A stretch of 46,143 nt of DNA from Myxococcaceae bacterium (lineage in GTDB: Bacteria > Myxococcota > Myxococcia > Myxococcales > Myxococcaceae). The notes beneath the pieces were generated by a model. That model made no database searches, was not told where the DNA came from, and was given only the letters and a program-made list of their open reading frames with translations. Positions 23,182 to 32,681 of the stretch are shown in pieces. Both the position numbers and the translations under genes were made by a program. Location: assembly GCA_004173515.1 (NCBI GenBank), contig SECN01000070.1:1-46143 (forward strand), read 5' to 3'. Within the stretch, counting starts at the first letter, position 1; each line of letters starts with the position of its first letter.

Positions 23182-24300
23182 TCACTCACCTTCAGCCTTA
23201 GCATCGGCAGAAATCACGGCCACATAGAGTCGACCCGCTCGATGCACACCTACGACAGCGACTCGCCGATCTTCGGCAAAGTAATCAACCACATCATCAA
23301 GCATCTCTTCTTCAAAAACTCCGCGATACTGAGTCCCTTCGTCGGTACCACGAAGGATAAATGTGAAGTTGTCACGATCTACTTCGCCAATGCGTCCAAC
23401 GAGCCGAACCACATGCTCAGACTGGAGTCGGCGAAGCTCGGAGCGAATGCGGCGGCGTGCAACCCGAGTAAGTAGTTCCGGGCCACCAGACATCCATGTC
23501 CCAGAAATCTCTACCTCGCATATTGGGCCGGAAGAAGGGGGCGTCAGCTGCAGAGCAGCGTGCAGAATCGCGCTCCTTTCGTCATCTGAAACCGCGCTCA
23601 GAGGGTGCTCGTTATCATCGGAAGCCCAAGCAAGCCCCTTCTGCAACAAATTCGCTGCGCGCCTGAGCTCTTCGGAGTCGAAGGTTCCGCTTGGCGAACC
23701 GAACGCAACTTCAAAACTATTAAAAGCAAAACGCTGAACAGGCAGATCGTACAAGGTCCGCAATTCGTCGGGCGGACGCCCCTCATTGGGCCGCTCAAGT
23801 ACCCATTCAAGGAGGATCTTGATGGCCTTGCGGGTGGAATCCGCAACAAAAGCCACAACACTGGCAGGAGTAGCACCTGCCACTATTGACTCCCCTTTTG
23901 CACGTGCGGTGATGACGGGCTCGTGCTCGGGCAGCAACGGCGTTCCAGGCGCTGGGAGGTGGCCGTCAGGAACCTCATCAGGCAAAATCGACCATGCTCT
24001 TGTGAGGCTCCCATCCACCCCCTTAAATGCCAGCCACATCCAAGATGAAGTCAATGCGTCGCGAACAGCTATCTGGCCGCGCTTGAGCTCGTCAACCACT
24101 CTTGGCGTGCACGCAGAGAGAATGAGCCAAGTCCCGTCAACAGACTCGTCGGCGACATAAGCAAGGAGCTGCTGGCCCGCCTTGCTAGTTGTCGTAAAAA
24201 GAACCGGGCCATCTGCCTCATAAAGGCTTTCCTCAACAGCCCCTGAGCCTAGAAACTCCGCCCCAATTGCTCGTCCCGAGTCGGGCGCCTTCATGGGCAT
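23182..24300 (-). CDS. DUF6575-like cargo protein, second gene of a two-gene operon
   Basis: A 372-residue protein; ATG 24300 or ATG 24294, the latter in an ATGA overlap with the upstream gene's stop. The N-terminal half (LYEADGPVLFTTTSKAGQQLLAYVAD, LILSACTPRVVDELKRGQIAVRDAL) resembles DUF6575 proteins as I remember them, with a 'YDGPxLF' strand and an 'S-x-R-x4-L-x-G' helix. The C-terminal part (VVRLVGRIGEVDRDNFTFILRG) looks like a small beta domain. No catalytic motif is obvious. GC is lower than in the phage genes. It was inserted after the broken tube gene and may belong to an accessory defence or toxin-like pair. Confidence 0.5.
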   Translation of the reverse strand: MPMKAPDSGRAIGAEFLGSGAVEESLYEADGPVLFTTTSKAGQQLLAYVADESVDGTWLILSACTPRVVDELKRGQIAVRDALTSSWMWLAFKGVDGSLTRAWSILPDEVPDGHLPAPGTPLLPEHEPVITARAKGESIVAGATPASVVAFVADSTRKAIKILLEWVLERPNEGRPPDELRTLYDLPVQRFAFNSFEVAFGSPSGTFDSEELRRAANLLQKGLAWASDDNEHPLSAVSDDERSAILHAALQLTPPSSGPICEVEISGTWMSGGPELLTRVARRRIRSELRRLQSEHVVRLVGRIGEVDRDNFTFILRGTDEGTQYRGVFEEEMLDDVVDYFAEDRRVAVVGVHRAGRLYVAVISADAKAEGE

Positions 24301-24692
24301 GGCTGTGTTTCCTTGAACCTGGCAAGCCGATTAATTCCCTCATATGGCCACCAGTCGATATGCCCTGACTTAGTGCTCGTAAGCTTCATCTTGCCGCATG
24401 TCGCGTCAATGGAGCCCTCTGCAACCCCCTTGCCAAGACGAGGCGACAGCTTCAATCGATGACAGGCCCCCTGGCGGCTGTTAAATACCGACACTGACCT
24501 TCGAGAACAAGCCGGGGCGTTTGGGGCTAGTCCCAGTTCCTCATAGCTCTTGAAGTCTTCAGGAGTTGCGGCCTCGCCGCTAATGATCCGATACACAACC
24601 CCATGAGCGTCCACTGCATCGTCGGGTGGGCACTCTTTTGGCCAAGTGTCGGGGAATTTTGGAACGATGATCACCGAAACCTCTTCAGGCAA
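24291..24692 (-). CDS. Hypothetical cargo protein, first gene of the two-gene operon
   Basis: A 133-residue protein read from TTG 24692; a stop codon lies just upstream, so it cannot start earlier. It begins [17 protein letters not shown] and contains [21 protein letters not shown] and a C-terminal [17 protein letters not shown] recognise no domain. The ten-base overlap and shared low GC tie it to the DUF6575-like gene. The two products probably act together. Confidence 0.5.
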   Translation of the reverse strand: MPEEVSVIIVPKFPDTWPKECPPDDAVDAHGVVYRIISGEAATPEDFKSYEELGLAPNAPACSRRSVSVFNSRQGACHRLKLSPRLGKGVAEGSIDATCGKMKLTSTKSGHIDWWPYEGINRLARFKETQPCP

Positions 24693-24996
24693 CTACCCGC
24701 TGCTCTATTGCGGCAGGCCAGATGTCGTACCCAAAACGGAGGGGCTACAGCCGAACCGGTTTACCAAGCCTCCCACCCCGACCCCATCACCGGCGCAACT
24801 TCCGCTTCCGGCTCCAGAGGAGCAATCTCTCGGCACGTAGCATGCATGAGCCTACACCTCTTTAGGCAAGTCGGTTCGGCCAAAATGGCACGGGGGCCGC
24901 AGGAAGAGCCTCCGGCCCCCCTCTGGTGGAGCCGCAGATTAGTCTGTGCGCGATGGCGACACGCGCTTCCCGCTATTGTCGCATGTCAACCTACTG
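24693..24996. other. Intergenic stretch between cargo and tape-measure module
   Basis: About 300 bp of lower-GC sequence upstream of the reverse cargo operon. A 64-codon open frame exists at 24646-24840, but it is Pro-rich, antisense to the cargo start and without a ribosome site. The reverse operon's promoter should lie here, but I see no convincing -35/-10 pair. Confidence 0.4.
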
Positions 24997-25041
24997 GATG
25001 TCCCCGATTTGTGGTTCGAGGCCTTTGTCCTTCCTGGAGGA
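24997..25041 (+). promoter_or_regulatory. Module leader element, copy 3 (tail operon)
   Basis: GATGTCCCCGATTT at 24997 and GCCTTTGTCC at 25021, the canonical 24-nt offset, then CTGGAGG and ATG 25047. It marks the left limit of phage sequence after the cargo. Confidence 0.72.
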
Positions 25042-25046
25042 AGGAC

Positions 25047-25820
25047 ATGGCGAACATCATCTCATGCCCCTCGGGGCTGACGGGCCGCATCCGCGGCATG
25101 AAGGTGCGAGAGGAGCGGGTCCTCGCGGACCGCAAGCTGGCGAAGAGCGGCGGCCAGGTGGATGAGCTGCTCTCCGCGTGCTGGGAAGAGCTGCTGGAGG
25201 CAGGCCCCTACGTCCTCGCCGATGGGAAAGTGGACTGGGGCCGGGTGCTGCAGGGGGACCGCTTCTACGCCCTCCTTCAAGTGCGCGTCCTCACCTACGG
25301 CCCTGAGTACGTCTTCGCCGTCCCCTGTCAGGCTGCCTCCTGCCGAGCCCGCATCGACTGGGAGCTGGATTTGACGCAGCTCCCCGTGCGCGCCCTCTCG
25401 GACGCCAGCCGCGCGGCCTTCACGGCTGGCAACCGCTTCGAGACGACGCTGCCCGACGCCGGAAAGCGCGTGCGCTTCAGGTTGCTGACGGGGGAGGACG
25501 AGCGGCGGCTGCCGCAGCTCCAGCGCGCGGCGCCCGAGAAGCTGCTGTCCTCCGTCCTCGCCTACCGGGTGCTGGACGTTGACGGCGTGGATGCGCGCGA
25601 CAAGCGCCGCTTCCTCGAAGACTTGAGCCTGCGTGACGCCGACTACCTCGTCGACGAGTTCGACCGCGTCGACTGCGGCGTGGACACGACGCTCGAAGTC
25701 GAGTGCCCCGAGTGCTTCATGCGCCAGGAGGTGGAGCTCCCTTTCGACCGGGGCTTCTTCCTTCCGGGGCAGGCCCGGACGACGAGGCGCCGGGAGCGCT
25801 CCACCTCTTCCCCGGAGTGA
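25047..25820 (+). CDS. Tail assembly chaperone / baseplate hub-like protein
   Basis: A 257-residue protein starting behind GGAGGAAGG. It has [18 protein letters not shown] and [16 protein letters not shown], two Cys pairs that can form a zinc ribbon framing a globular domain. The middle ([32 protein letters not shown]) is typical of T4-like hub assembly proteins or chaperones encoded before the tape measure. Its stop overlaps the next start by four bases, the usual place for a chaperone pair. Confidence 0.65.
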   Translation: MANIISCPSGLTGRIRGMKVREERVLADRKLAKSGGQVDELLSACWEELLEAGPYVLADGKVDWGRVLQGDRFYALLQVRVLTYGPEYVFAVPCQAASCRARIDWELDLTQLPVRALSDASRAAFTAGNRFETTLPDAGKRVRFRLLTGEDERRLPQLQRAAPEKLLSSVLAYRVLDVDGVDARDKRRFLEDLSLRDADYLVDEFDRVDCGVDTTLEVECPECFMRQEVELPFDRGFFLPGQARTTRRRERSTSSPE

Positions 25821-26008
25821 CGCTGGAGACGTGGCGCGAGGGCCTCTTCCAGTTGTGCTGGCACCAGCACGGAGGCAGCGGCCTCGCAGCTCCCCTCGGT
25901 GATGCCCTGGAGCTGCCCACCTCGGACAGGGACTGGCTGCTCGAGCGAATCGGCCAGCAGCGCGCCCACGAAGCCAAGGCGCTGGAGAAGGCCGCGAAGC
26001 GGAGGTAG
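25817..26008 (+). CDS. Small second tail chaperone-like protein
   Basis: A 63-residue protein from GTG 25817. [17 protein letters not shown] and a C-terminal charged helix ([20 protein letters not shown]) are seen. Contractile phages often encode two chaperones here, the second made by frameshift; here it is a separate coupled gene. Translation could also arise by -1 or +1 slippage from the preceding gene, but no slippery site is evident. Confidence 0.55.
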   Translation: MTLETWREGLFQLCWHQHGGSGLAAPLGDALELPTSDRDWLLERIGQQRAHEAKALEKAAKRR

Positions 26009-26011
26009 CGC

Positions 26012-28696
26012 GTGCTCAACAACCTCGGACTGGGCTTCGTCTTCACCGCACGGGACTTGGCCTCCGGCGTTTTCACCCAGCTCGAGGTCAACTTCACGCG
26101 CCTGGACAGGCGTGTGGGGTTGGGCACCGCGCGCATTGAGGGCGCATTCCAGCGGCTCGGCGTCGCCATGGCCCTCTTCTCGGCGGGCGCCGTCACCATT
26201 GGCGCGTCGTTGTCCCTGGCCAACACCGCCGGCCAATTCGAGCAGGCCGTGGCGGGAGTGGCCGCTGTCTCTGGCGCCTCGGCCGAGGTGCTCGGGCAGC
26301 TACGTGACGCGGCCATCAAGGCAAGCCTCGCCACGCAGTTCACCCCCACCGAGTCCGTGCTGGGCCTTCGCGAACTCACCCAGGCCGGCTTCACCGCCGC
26401 TGAGGCGATGAAGCTGCTGGAGCCCGTCCTGGATTTGGCCGGTGGCTCGCTGGGGGAGCTGACGCCCCAGGGCGCCGCAGGCTTGGCCTCCCAGGCGATG
26501 AAGGCCTTCGGCATCTCCACCGACAAGGCCGCCCTCTCCGTCGACCAGATGCTCCAGGCCGTCAACGTCTTCGCCCTCAGTGCCAATGAACTCCCCCTGG
26601 CCCTCGGCACCGCCGCGCGTGGTGCGCAGGCCCTCAACCAATCCCTGCCCGAGACGCTCATCGCCCTGGGCCTCGTGAAGAACGTCGTCCCCGGCGTGGA
26701 GCGCGCCTCCACCGCCGTGGCCGTCGCCATGGAGCGAATGGCCGACCCGCAGGTGCAGAAGCACCTGCGCGGCCTGGGCGTCGCCGTCACCGACTCCAAA
26801 GGCAACTTCCTCAGCTTCCTCGGCATCCTCAACGAGATGTCCCCCGCCCTTGAGCGCATGACGGCGGCGCAGCGCAGCGCTTTCCTCCTGAAGGCTTTCG
26901 GCCGCGAAGCACTCGGCGGTGTGAATGCCATCCTCACGCAGTTCAGCAACGGCATCCGCAAGGACACCGGCGAAGTCGTCCGCGGCGCCGCTGCCCTCAA
27001 GCACCTGCGCGATGAGTTCGAGAACGCGGGCGGCACGGCCACGAAGTTCCGCGAGCAGATGCTGGACACCTTCGAGGGCCAGAAGACGCTGCTGTCCGGC
27101 AACCTGGAGACGCTGGCCATCGTCCTCGGGGAGCCCTTCTCCCAAGTCTTGAAGCCCCTCGTCACCCTCGTCGCCAGCGCGGTGCAGCAGGTGCTGGGTG
27201 TCTTTCAGGCGTTGCCCGGCCCGGTGAAGCGCGCCTTCGCAGCTTTCGCGCTCGGAGCTGGTGCCCTGCTCACTCTCGTCGGCGCCGTCATCGCCGCGAA
27301 GGTGGGCCTGGCGCTGATGGTGGTGGGCCTCAAGGTGCTGGGCCTCACCCTGGGCGGCCTCCTGGCCACGGTGCTTCCGGCCGTGGGCGCTGTCGTCCTC
27401 CTGGGCGTCGCCGTGGCCGGCCTCGCCTACGCCTTCCGTCACAACCTCGGGGGCCTGGGCGACTTCGCGCGGCGTGTGCAGGAGCAGGTGACGCTCGCCT
27501 TCCGCGGCCTCGTCCAGCTCTTCGAGGACGGAGGCTTCTCCGGCGCGGTGCGCGAGGAGCTGGGCCGCGCTGAAAACGCCGGCCTGAAGGACTTCCTCAT
27601 CAACGTCTACCTGTGGGGCCATCGCATCCACAGCTTCTTCTCGGGCCTCGCCGACGGCTTCTCCTCCGGACTCGAAGCCGCGCGCCCCACCCTCGAGGCC
27701 TTCCAGGGGACGCTAGGGCGGGTGGGCGAAGCGCTGGGCTTCCTCTCCGAGAGAGACGACGCGGCCACGGCCGCCGCGAAGTTCGCGGCCTTCGGCGACG
27801 CGGGGGCCACGGTGGGCCGCGCCCTCGCCCGCGTCTTCGACTTCGTCGTCCTCGGCATGACGGCAGCCGCGGAGGTGGTGGAAGGCCTGGCGGGACAGTG
27901 GGGCTACATGAAGGCCGGCGTCGACGTCCTCCTGGGCAGCCTGGCGCACCTGGGCCGCGTCCTCGGCGGGGCACTCTCGGGCCTCTTGGGCACCACCTCC
28001 GCCGTGAAGCAGAGCACCAGTGGGTGGACGCTCATGGGGGAAGCCATTGGGTTTGCCATCGGCAACATCACCACCGTCGTGGGCGTGTTGGTGTCCGCCG
28101 TCTCTCTCGTGGTGTCGGTGGTGGGGGGCATCCTCAACGCAGCCCTGGCGGCCTTCTCTGGCATCGTCGACGTCTTCTGGGGCGTGGTGTTGACGCTGGG
28201 CGGGGCCCTTACCGGCAACTGGGCCGAGGCGTGGACGGGCCTGAAGCTCATCGTCTTCGGCGTGGTGGACGCCATCTCCAGCGTCCTCTTGGAGTTGGTG
28301 GGCGCCATCCTCGGTGTCGTGGACGCCGTGGCGAGCCTCTTCGGCAAGGACACCGGCCTCCAGCAGGCGCTGCGGACGGCCCGGCTCACCCTCCACCGGG
28401 ACTTGTCCGTCGCCTTCGGCCTCGAGGACTCCCCCGGCTCGGCCCCGGCGCCCGTCGTCTCCACGGCCTCCACCTTGCCGGCGGAGTGGCCCCTGGAGTC
28501 CTCGTCCATGCCGGCGGTGGCGGCCCTCCAAGCCTCGCTGCCCCAGGCAGAGGTGCTCTCCTCGCAGCCGGACGCGCCTCCTGCGCCGCCCGTCCTCGTG
28601 AGTGTCCAGGTGGACGGAGAGGTGCTTGCCCAGGCCACGGCGCGCGCTGAGAGGGACGCCGCCTCCCGCAGCTTCTCCCCCATGGCGTCTTACTGA
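26012..28696 (+). CDS. Tail tape measure protein
   Basis: An 894-residue protein from GTG 26012. It sets tail length. Residues about 70-330 match the TP901-type core ([60 protein letters not shown]). Several long hydrophobic helices follow ([40 protein letters not shown]), which would insert in the host membrane during ejection. The frame is intact. It sits directly after the chaperone genes as expected. Confidence 0.92.
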   Translation: MLNNLGLGFVFTARDLASGVFTQLEVNFTRLDRRVGLGTARIEGAFQRLGVAMALFSAGAVTIGASLSLANTAGQFEQAVAGVAAVSGASAEVLGQLRDAAIKASLATQFTPTESVLGLRELTQAGFTAAEAMKLLEPVLDLAGGSLGELTPQGAAGLASQAMKAFGISTDKAALSVDQMLQAVNVFALSANELPLALGTAARGAQALNQSLPETLIALGLVKNVVPGVERASTAVAVAMERMADPQVQKHLRGLGVAVTDSKGNFLSFLGILNEMSPALERMTAAQRSAFLLKAFGREALGGVNAILTQFSNGIRKDTGEVVRGAAALKHLRDEFENAGGTATKFREQMLDTFEGQKTLLSGNLETLAIVLGEPFSQVLKPLVTLVASAVQQVLGVFQALPGPVKRAFAAFALGAGALLTLVGAVIAAKVGLALMVVGLKVLGLTLGGLLATVLPAVGAVVLLGVAVAGLAYAFRHNLGGLGDFARRVQEQVTLAFRGLVQLFEDGGFSGAVREELGRAENAGLKDFLINVYLWGHRIHSFFSGLADGFSSGLEAARPTLEAFQGTLGRVGEALGFLSERDDAATAAAKFAAFGDAGATVGRALARVFDFVVLGMTAAAEVVEGLAGQWGYMKAGVDVLLGSLAHLGRVLGGALSGLLGTTSAVKQSTSGWTLMGEAIGFAIGNITTVVGVLVSAVSLVVSVVGGILNAALAAFSGIVDVFWGVVLTLGGALTGNWAEAWTGLKLIVFGVVDAISSVLLELVGAILGVVDAVASLFGKDTGLQQALRTARLTLHRDLSVAFGLEDSPGSAPAPVVSTASTLPAEWPLESSSMPAVAALQASLPQAEVLSSQPDAPPAPPVLVSVQVDGEVLAQATARAERDAASRSFSPMASY

Positions 28697-28710
28697 AAGG
28701 CAGGCCCCAG

Positions 28711-29223
28711 GTGTCCTCTGCTGCTGGCCTCGCCCGTCCTCCTCGCTGCGTGCTGGTGAATGTCCTCACCGGCGAGGCCATGGAGTGCCTCTTCAACCCC
28801 ACGCAGCTCACCGAGAAGTGCCAGGTGAATTGGAACCGCCTGGCCGTGCCGGGCCTCTCCTACCAAGTGCTCCAGTTTCAGAGCACGTCCAACCGGCAGC
28901 TCTCGGGTGTGGAGTTCTACCTGGACGCCTTCTTCGCCACCCAGCAGGCCGACACGTCCAACATCATGGCGTTCCGCGGCTTCCTGCGCGCGCTCACGGT
29001 GCCCCCGGCCGGTACCGAGGGTGTGCTGGCGACGGCGCCACCGCGCGTCCTCGTCCTCTGGCCCGGCGTCCTCACCGTGGAGTGCGTCGTCGCCAGCGTG
29101 GAGTTCCAGTACCGCCAGCTCGCCGTCGACGGCCGCGTCCTCGTCTACACCGCCACCGTCACCTTCGAGGAGGTGTTGGACACGCGCGTCACCTCCGAGC
29201 AGCTCCGCCAGGAGGTGCCGTAG
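28711..29223 (+). CDS. Contractile-system tube-type / LysM-linked tail protein
   Basis: A 170-residue protein from GTG 28711. The stretch [20 protein letters not shown] followed by [20 protein letters not shown] is the signature of the N-terminal domain of contractile injection system 'tube/LysM' baseplate proteins (gp53-type), which fix the hub to the wedge. It lacks its own LysM repeat, which is carried by the adjoining gene. Ends one base into the next start. Confidence 0.75.
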   Translation: MSSAAGLARPPRCVLVNVLTGEAMECLFNPTQLTEKCQVNWNRLAVPGLSYQVLQFQSTSNRQLSGVEFYLDAFFATQQADTSNIMAFRGFLRALTVPPAGTEGVLATAPPRVLVLWPGVLTVECVVASVEFQYRQLAVDGRVLVYTATVTFEEVLDTRVTSEQLRQEVP

Positions 29224-29564
29224 TGGCCCCTCACGCCGGCAGCCGATACTCCTTCTCCCTCGGCCTCCGGGACGAGGCTGGCCACCTCTTCCTCACCGAG
29301 AGGGTCCCCTACGGCTTCCAGCCGCACGCGGGCACGCGCGTCCACCTCGTCGCCGAGGGCGACTCCCTCTGGGGCCTCGCCGGCCGCTACTTCGCGCCCC
29401 TGCCTCGCGCCTGCGGCTTCTGGTGGGCCATCGCCGACTTCCAGCCGGAGCCACTCATCGACGCGACGCTGGAGCTGGAGGCCGGGCGGCGCCTCTTCAT
29501 TCCTTCGCTGCGCGTCCTCACCGACGTCATCCTCAGCGAGCAGCGGCGGAGGGCTGGCGAATGA
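29223..29564 (+). CDS. LysM-domain baseplate protein
   Basis: A 113-residue protein from GTG 29223 overlapping the previous TAG. Residues about 40-90 (RVHLVAEGDSLWGLAGRYF, WWAIADFQP, LELEAGRRLFIPS) form a LysM fold, as in phage protein X and T4 gp53. In many contractile phages this is fused to the preceding domain; here they are separate. LysM holds the baseplate together rather than cutting peptidoglycan. Confidence 0.8.
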   Translation: MAPHAGSRYSFSLGLRDEAGHLFLTERVPYGFQPHAGTRVHLVAEGDSLWGLAGRYFAPLPRACGFWWAIADFQPEPLIDATLELEAGRRLFIPSLRVLTDVILSEQRRRAGE

Positions 29565-30844
29565 CTCGGCCCCTCGACAGGACTGCGCCTGGCGTGCGCG
29601 TCACGCTGCTGGCACACGAGCGGGCCCGCGGCGGCGAGCCCCTCTCCCTTGAGGGCCGCATCCTCGGTCTCACCTTCGAGGACTCCGCGACGAAGGCCGA
29701 CAAGCTGTCCCTCCAGTTGGACAACTTCGACTTGGCCCTCTTCGACAGGGCGGAGCTGGTGGGCGGCACGGTGCTGGAGGTGTCCTGGGGCTACCCGGGC
29801 CTCATGGCGCCTCCGCGGCGAGTGGTTGTGAAGAAGCTGAAGGGCTTCCAACTCCTCACCGTCGAGGGCCAGGCCCTCAGCGCCCTCATGCACCGCGAAG
29901 CGAAGACGCGCACCTGGAAGGGCAAGACGCGCGCCCAGGTAGTGCGCGAGGTGGCCGCCGAGCACGGCTACGAGGAGGACTCCATCCACGTCGAGGACAC
30001 CGGAGAGTCCTTCGACACCATCCACCAGGCCGGGGAGACGGACGCGAGGCTCCTCCGGCGCCTGGCCGCGCGGGAGGAGTTCCAGTTCCACGTCGACGAC
30101 AGGGGCCTCACCTTCGGCCCACGCAACCAGGCCGCCGCGCCCACCCATGTGCTGTGGTGGTACGCCGACGCAGGCCGGGGCGACATCCTCTCGGTTAACG
30201 TCGAGTCGGAGCTGGGCCGCCGAGTGGGCAAGGTGGACGTGCGTGGCCGGGACGCCATGGCCAAGAGAAACCTCGAAGCCCAGGCGAGCAGTGGCACCGT
30301 GGAGCGCACCACCCTCGCTGACTTCCTCGAGGTGGTGGACAAGCGCACGGGCACCACGTCGCTGCAGCTTCGCAACAGCACCACCAGCGTACAGCCCACC
30401 TCGGCTTCGACGCCTGCCCAAGCCCAGCGCGAGTCCGAGGCCCGCTTCCGACGCGCGGAAGCCGGCACGGTGAAGCTGTCCCTCCAGGTGGTGGGCAACC
30501 CCAGCTTGCGCGCGAAGTCCGTCGTGGAGGTGCGCGGCATCTCCAGCTTCCTGTCCGGCCGGTACTACGTCACCGAGGCGAAGCACGTCGTCTCCTCCTC
30601 CGGCTACACCACGGACTTGAAGCTGTCGCGCGACGGCACCGGCCGCCGGCAGCAAGCCAGCCCCGAGAAGCAAGGCCAGCCCCAGGGCGGACAGCCCAAC
30701 ACCAGCGCACCCGAGACGACTGGGGCACTGAAGGAAGTCGAGGCATTCGAGAGGGACACCGGCACCCGGTACATCGAGTACCGCCGTGACGGGCAGCCCA
30801 TCGGTGTCGAGGACCCGGAAGCCGGAATGAGTCTCCCCAGGTAG
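29561..30844 (+). CDS. Baseplate hub protein, gpD-like (late control D)
   Basis: A 427-residue protein from ATG 29561, overlapping the LysM gene. N-terminal GRILGLTFEDSATKADKLSLQLDNFDLALFD and a segment WKGKTRAQVVREVAAEHGY, then QAGETDARLLRRLAAREEFQFH, are the conserved blocks of phage P2 D and T4 gp27-type hubs. The C-terminal 60 residues are Gln/Pro/Gly-rich and probably disordered. It forms the trimeric hub that carries the spike. Confidence 0.88.
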   Translation: MTRPLDRTAPGVRVTLLAHERARGGEPLSLEGRILGLTFEDSATKADKLSLQLDNFDLALFDRAELVGGTVLEVSWGYPGLMAPPRRVVVKKLKGFQLLTVEGQALSALMHREAKTRTWKGKTRAQVVREVAAEHGYEEDSIHVEDTGESFDTIHQAGETDARLLRRLAAREEFQFHVDDRGLTFGPRNQAAAPTHVLWWYADAGRGDILSVNVESELGRRVGKVDVRGRDAMAKRNLEAQASSGTVERTTLADFLEVVDKRTGTTSLQLRNSTTSVQPTSASTPAQAQRESEARFRRAEAGTVKLSLQVVGNPSLRAKSVVEVRGISSFLSGRYYVTEAKHVVSSSGYTTDLKLSRDGTGRRQQASPEKQGQPQGGQPNTSAPETTGALKEVEAFERDTGTRYIEYRRDGQPIGVEDPEAGMSLPR

Positions 30845-30853
30845 CGAGCCACC

Positions 30854-31432
30854 ATGAGCACCTTCGACGACGACATCCTCGCCCATGACACGCGCCTCTT
30901 CGGCATGTACGTGGGCTACGTCACCAGCCGCGACGACGGGGAGCAGCTCGGCCGCGTCCGCGTGTGCATCCCCGGTGTCCTCGAGCCCGAGTCCGCCTGG
31001 GCTTGGCCCCTGGGCACCTCCGGGGGCGGAGCCAAGGACACGGGGTTCTTCGCGGTGCCGCACGTGGGCGCCGAGGTGGCTGTCTTCTTCAACATGGGCG
31101 ATGTCGACGCGCCCTACTACCTCAGCGCGCACTGGGGGAAGCCGGGCGGTCAGAGTGAGGTGCCCGAAGAGGCCCAGGTGTCTCCGCCCGACAACCGCGT
31201 CCTCGCCACGCCCACCTTCCGCGTCGAGTTGGACGAGTCCGCAGGCAACCGCAAGCTGAAGCTCACCAACCGGAAGACGGGCGACTGCCTCACCTTCGAC
31301 GCGGAGGAGAACACCGTCACCCTGGAGGCCACTACCGCCCTCACCCTGCGCGCGGTGGGCGCCATCTCCCTGGAGGCGGCCCAAATCACCATCGCCGGGC
31401 GTGTGGTGCGCCCCATCGCCGAGCCAATCTGA
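30854..31432 (+). CDS. Baseplate spike protein, gpV/gp5 OB-fold
   Basis: A 192-residue protein from ATG 30854. [26 protein letters not shown] is the OB-fold start, and [24 protein letters not shown] is the standard gpV block. The C-terminal third has short beta repeats ([37 protein letters not shown]), which form the trimeric beta-helix needle. No lysozyme domain is present. Confidence 0.9.
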   Translation: MSTFDDDILAHDTRLFGMYVGYVTSRDDGEQLGRVRVCIPGVLEPESAWAWPLGTSGGGAKDTGFFAVPHVGAEVAVFFNMGDVDAPYYLSAHWGKPGGQSEVPEEAQVSPPDNRVLATPTFRVELDESAGNRKLKLTNRKTGDCLTFDAEENTVTLEATTALTLRAVGAISLEAAQITIAGRVVRPIAEPI

Positions 31433-31440
31433 GGACGCCC

Positions 31441-32115
31441 ATGGCGCTGCCCATCTGCATCCACATCCCCCCGCTGCCCGAGGCACCCACGCTCACCCTG
31501 CCTGGCGGCGCCACCCTGCAACACCACCAGCTCCTGCAGGCCGTCCAGCCCTCGCTCGCGCCGCTCACGCCCCTCTTCGACATCATCGGCGCGGTGCTGG
31601 CCCTCGTCGAAGTCGTGAAGGCGATACCTGACGCGCTGGGGCCTCCGCCGGACCCAACAGCCATCGCCGCGGCCCTGCCGAAGCTGGCCGAGAAGGTGTC
31701 CAAGCTGCTCCGCCTCGTCCCCCAGCTTTCGGTGCCACTCGCAGTGGTGGGTGTCATCGACATCGTCCTCGGCGAGCTGGGCCATGCCCGTGGCCAGCTC
31801 CTCCACCTGCAACTGCGCCTGTCGAGCGTCGCGCAGGCCCGGCTGCGCGCCGCCCAGCTTGGAGACGCGGGACTCCTGGCGGTGGCTGGCTGTGCGGAGG
31901 CCAACGTCGCGCAGGAGGCCGCCAACGTCGGCAAGGCCCTGGCCGCCCTCTCCCAGCTCATGGCCCTCCTCAACGTCCTCCTTGGCCTGGTGGGCGGCCC
32001 CCAGGTGCCGGACTTCTCCAGCCTTGAGGGGAGCGCGCTGGAACAGGCAGTTGCGCCCCTCGACGCCATCGTCCGCACGCTGCAGCAGGTGCGCGCGGCC
32101 ATCCCCATTCCATGA
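31441..32115 (+). CDS. Hydrophobic baseplate-associated protein
   Basis: A 224-residue protein from ATG 31441. The N-terminus is Pro-rich (CIHIPPLPEAPTLTLPGG). The rest is Ala/Leu/Val-rich helical with amphipathic stretches (LFDIIGAVLALVEVVKAIPD, ALSQLMALLNVLLGLVGG), long enough to cross a membrane. I recognise no family. The position between spike and gp25 suggests a spike-associated or membrane-interacting part of the baseplate. Confidence 0.55.
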   Translation: MALPICIHIPPLPEAPTLTLPGGATLQHHQLLQAVQPSLAPLTPLFDIIGAVLALVEVVKAIPDALGPPPDPTAIAAALPKLAEKVSKLLRLVPQLSVPLAVVGVIDIVLGELGHARGQLLHLQLRLSSVAQARLRAAQLGDAGLLAVAGCAEANVAQEAANVGKALAALSQLMALLNVLLGLVGGPQVPDFSSLEGSALEQAVAPLDAIVRTLQQVRAAIPIP

Positions 32116-32125
32116 GGAGAACGTC

Positions 32126-32512
32126 GTGAGTCGAGCGCCCCAGAATCTCCTCGTCCCCTTCCGCAGAGACAGGAAGCGGGACTTCGCCTCCGGTACCGGG
32201 GCTGCGCTGCTCGCCTCGAAGGTGCGGCAGGTGCTGCTGACGGAAGGCGCCACACCCTTCTCCACTGGTGAGCTGCCTTGGCGCACCAGCTTCGGCGCGG
32301 GCCTCTCGCGCCTTCGCCACCAGCGCAACGACGCCGTGCTGGCGGAGCTGGCGAGGGTGTACATCCGTGACGCGCTTTTGCGCTGGCTCCCTGGTGTCCA
32401 GCTCGTCGAGGTTCGCGTAGAGCAGGAGGCCGCCGTGCTAACTCTTCGTGTGCGCGTGCGAGAGGGTGACACGACAGCGAACTTGGATGTCTCCCTCCAG
32501 CGGGGAGGTTAA
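32126..32512 (+). CDS. Baseplate wedge protein, gp25/gpW-like
   Basis: A 128-residue protein from GTG 32126 behind GAGGAGA. FASGTGAALLASKVRQVLLT, ELPWRTSFGAGLSRLRHQRN and the C-terminal beta block VRVEQEAAVLTLRVRVRE follow the gp25 lysozyme-like wedge fold that links to the sheath initiator. The wedge partner gp47/gpJ normally follows at once. Here it is 5.9 kb away, displaced by the cargo gene at 32682-37946. Confidence 0.88.
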   Translation: MSRAPQNLLVPFRRDRKRDFASGTGAALLASKVRQVLLTEGATPFSTGELPWRTSFGAGLSRLRHQRNDAVLAELARVYIRDALLRWLPGVQLVEVRVEQEAAVLTLRVRVREGDTTANLDVSLQRGG

Positions 32513-32681
32513 TGGGTGACCAACCGTCACGTATCTATTCCATACTTGTCGGAGCTGTACTGCACCGGATTGTTGAGACATCAGGTTGGCCGCAATCGGA
32601 CTGCCTCCTCCAGCAAGAAGGTGAGCGCGCCGTGGCGGGTGACCGTTCCTGCGACGTGCCCGCTCCCAACCTGCTCTTCCG

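Noticed and set aside
24646..24840. A 64-codon forward frame next to the cargo operon
   Set aside because: Pro-rich, antisense to a better supported gene and without a ribosome site.
32512..32680. Possible remnant gene after gp25 (ATG overlapping its TAA)
   Set aside because: The frame has no recognisable phage domain and runs into the antisense of the cargo gene.
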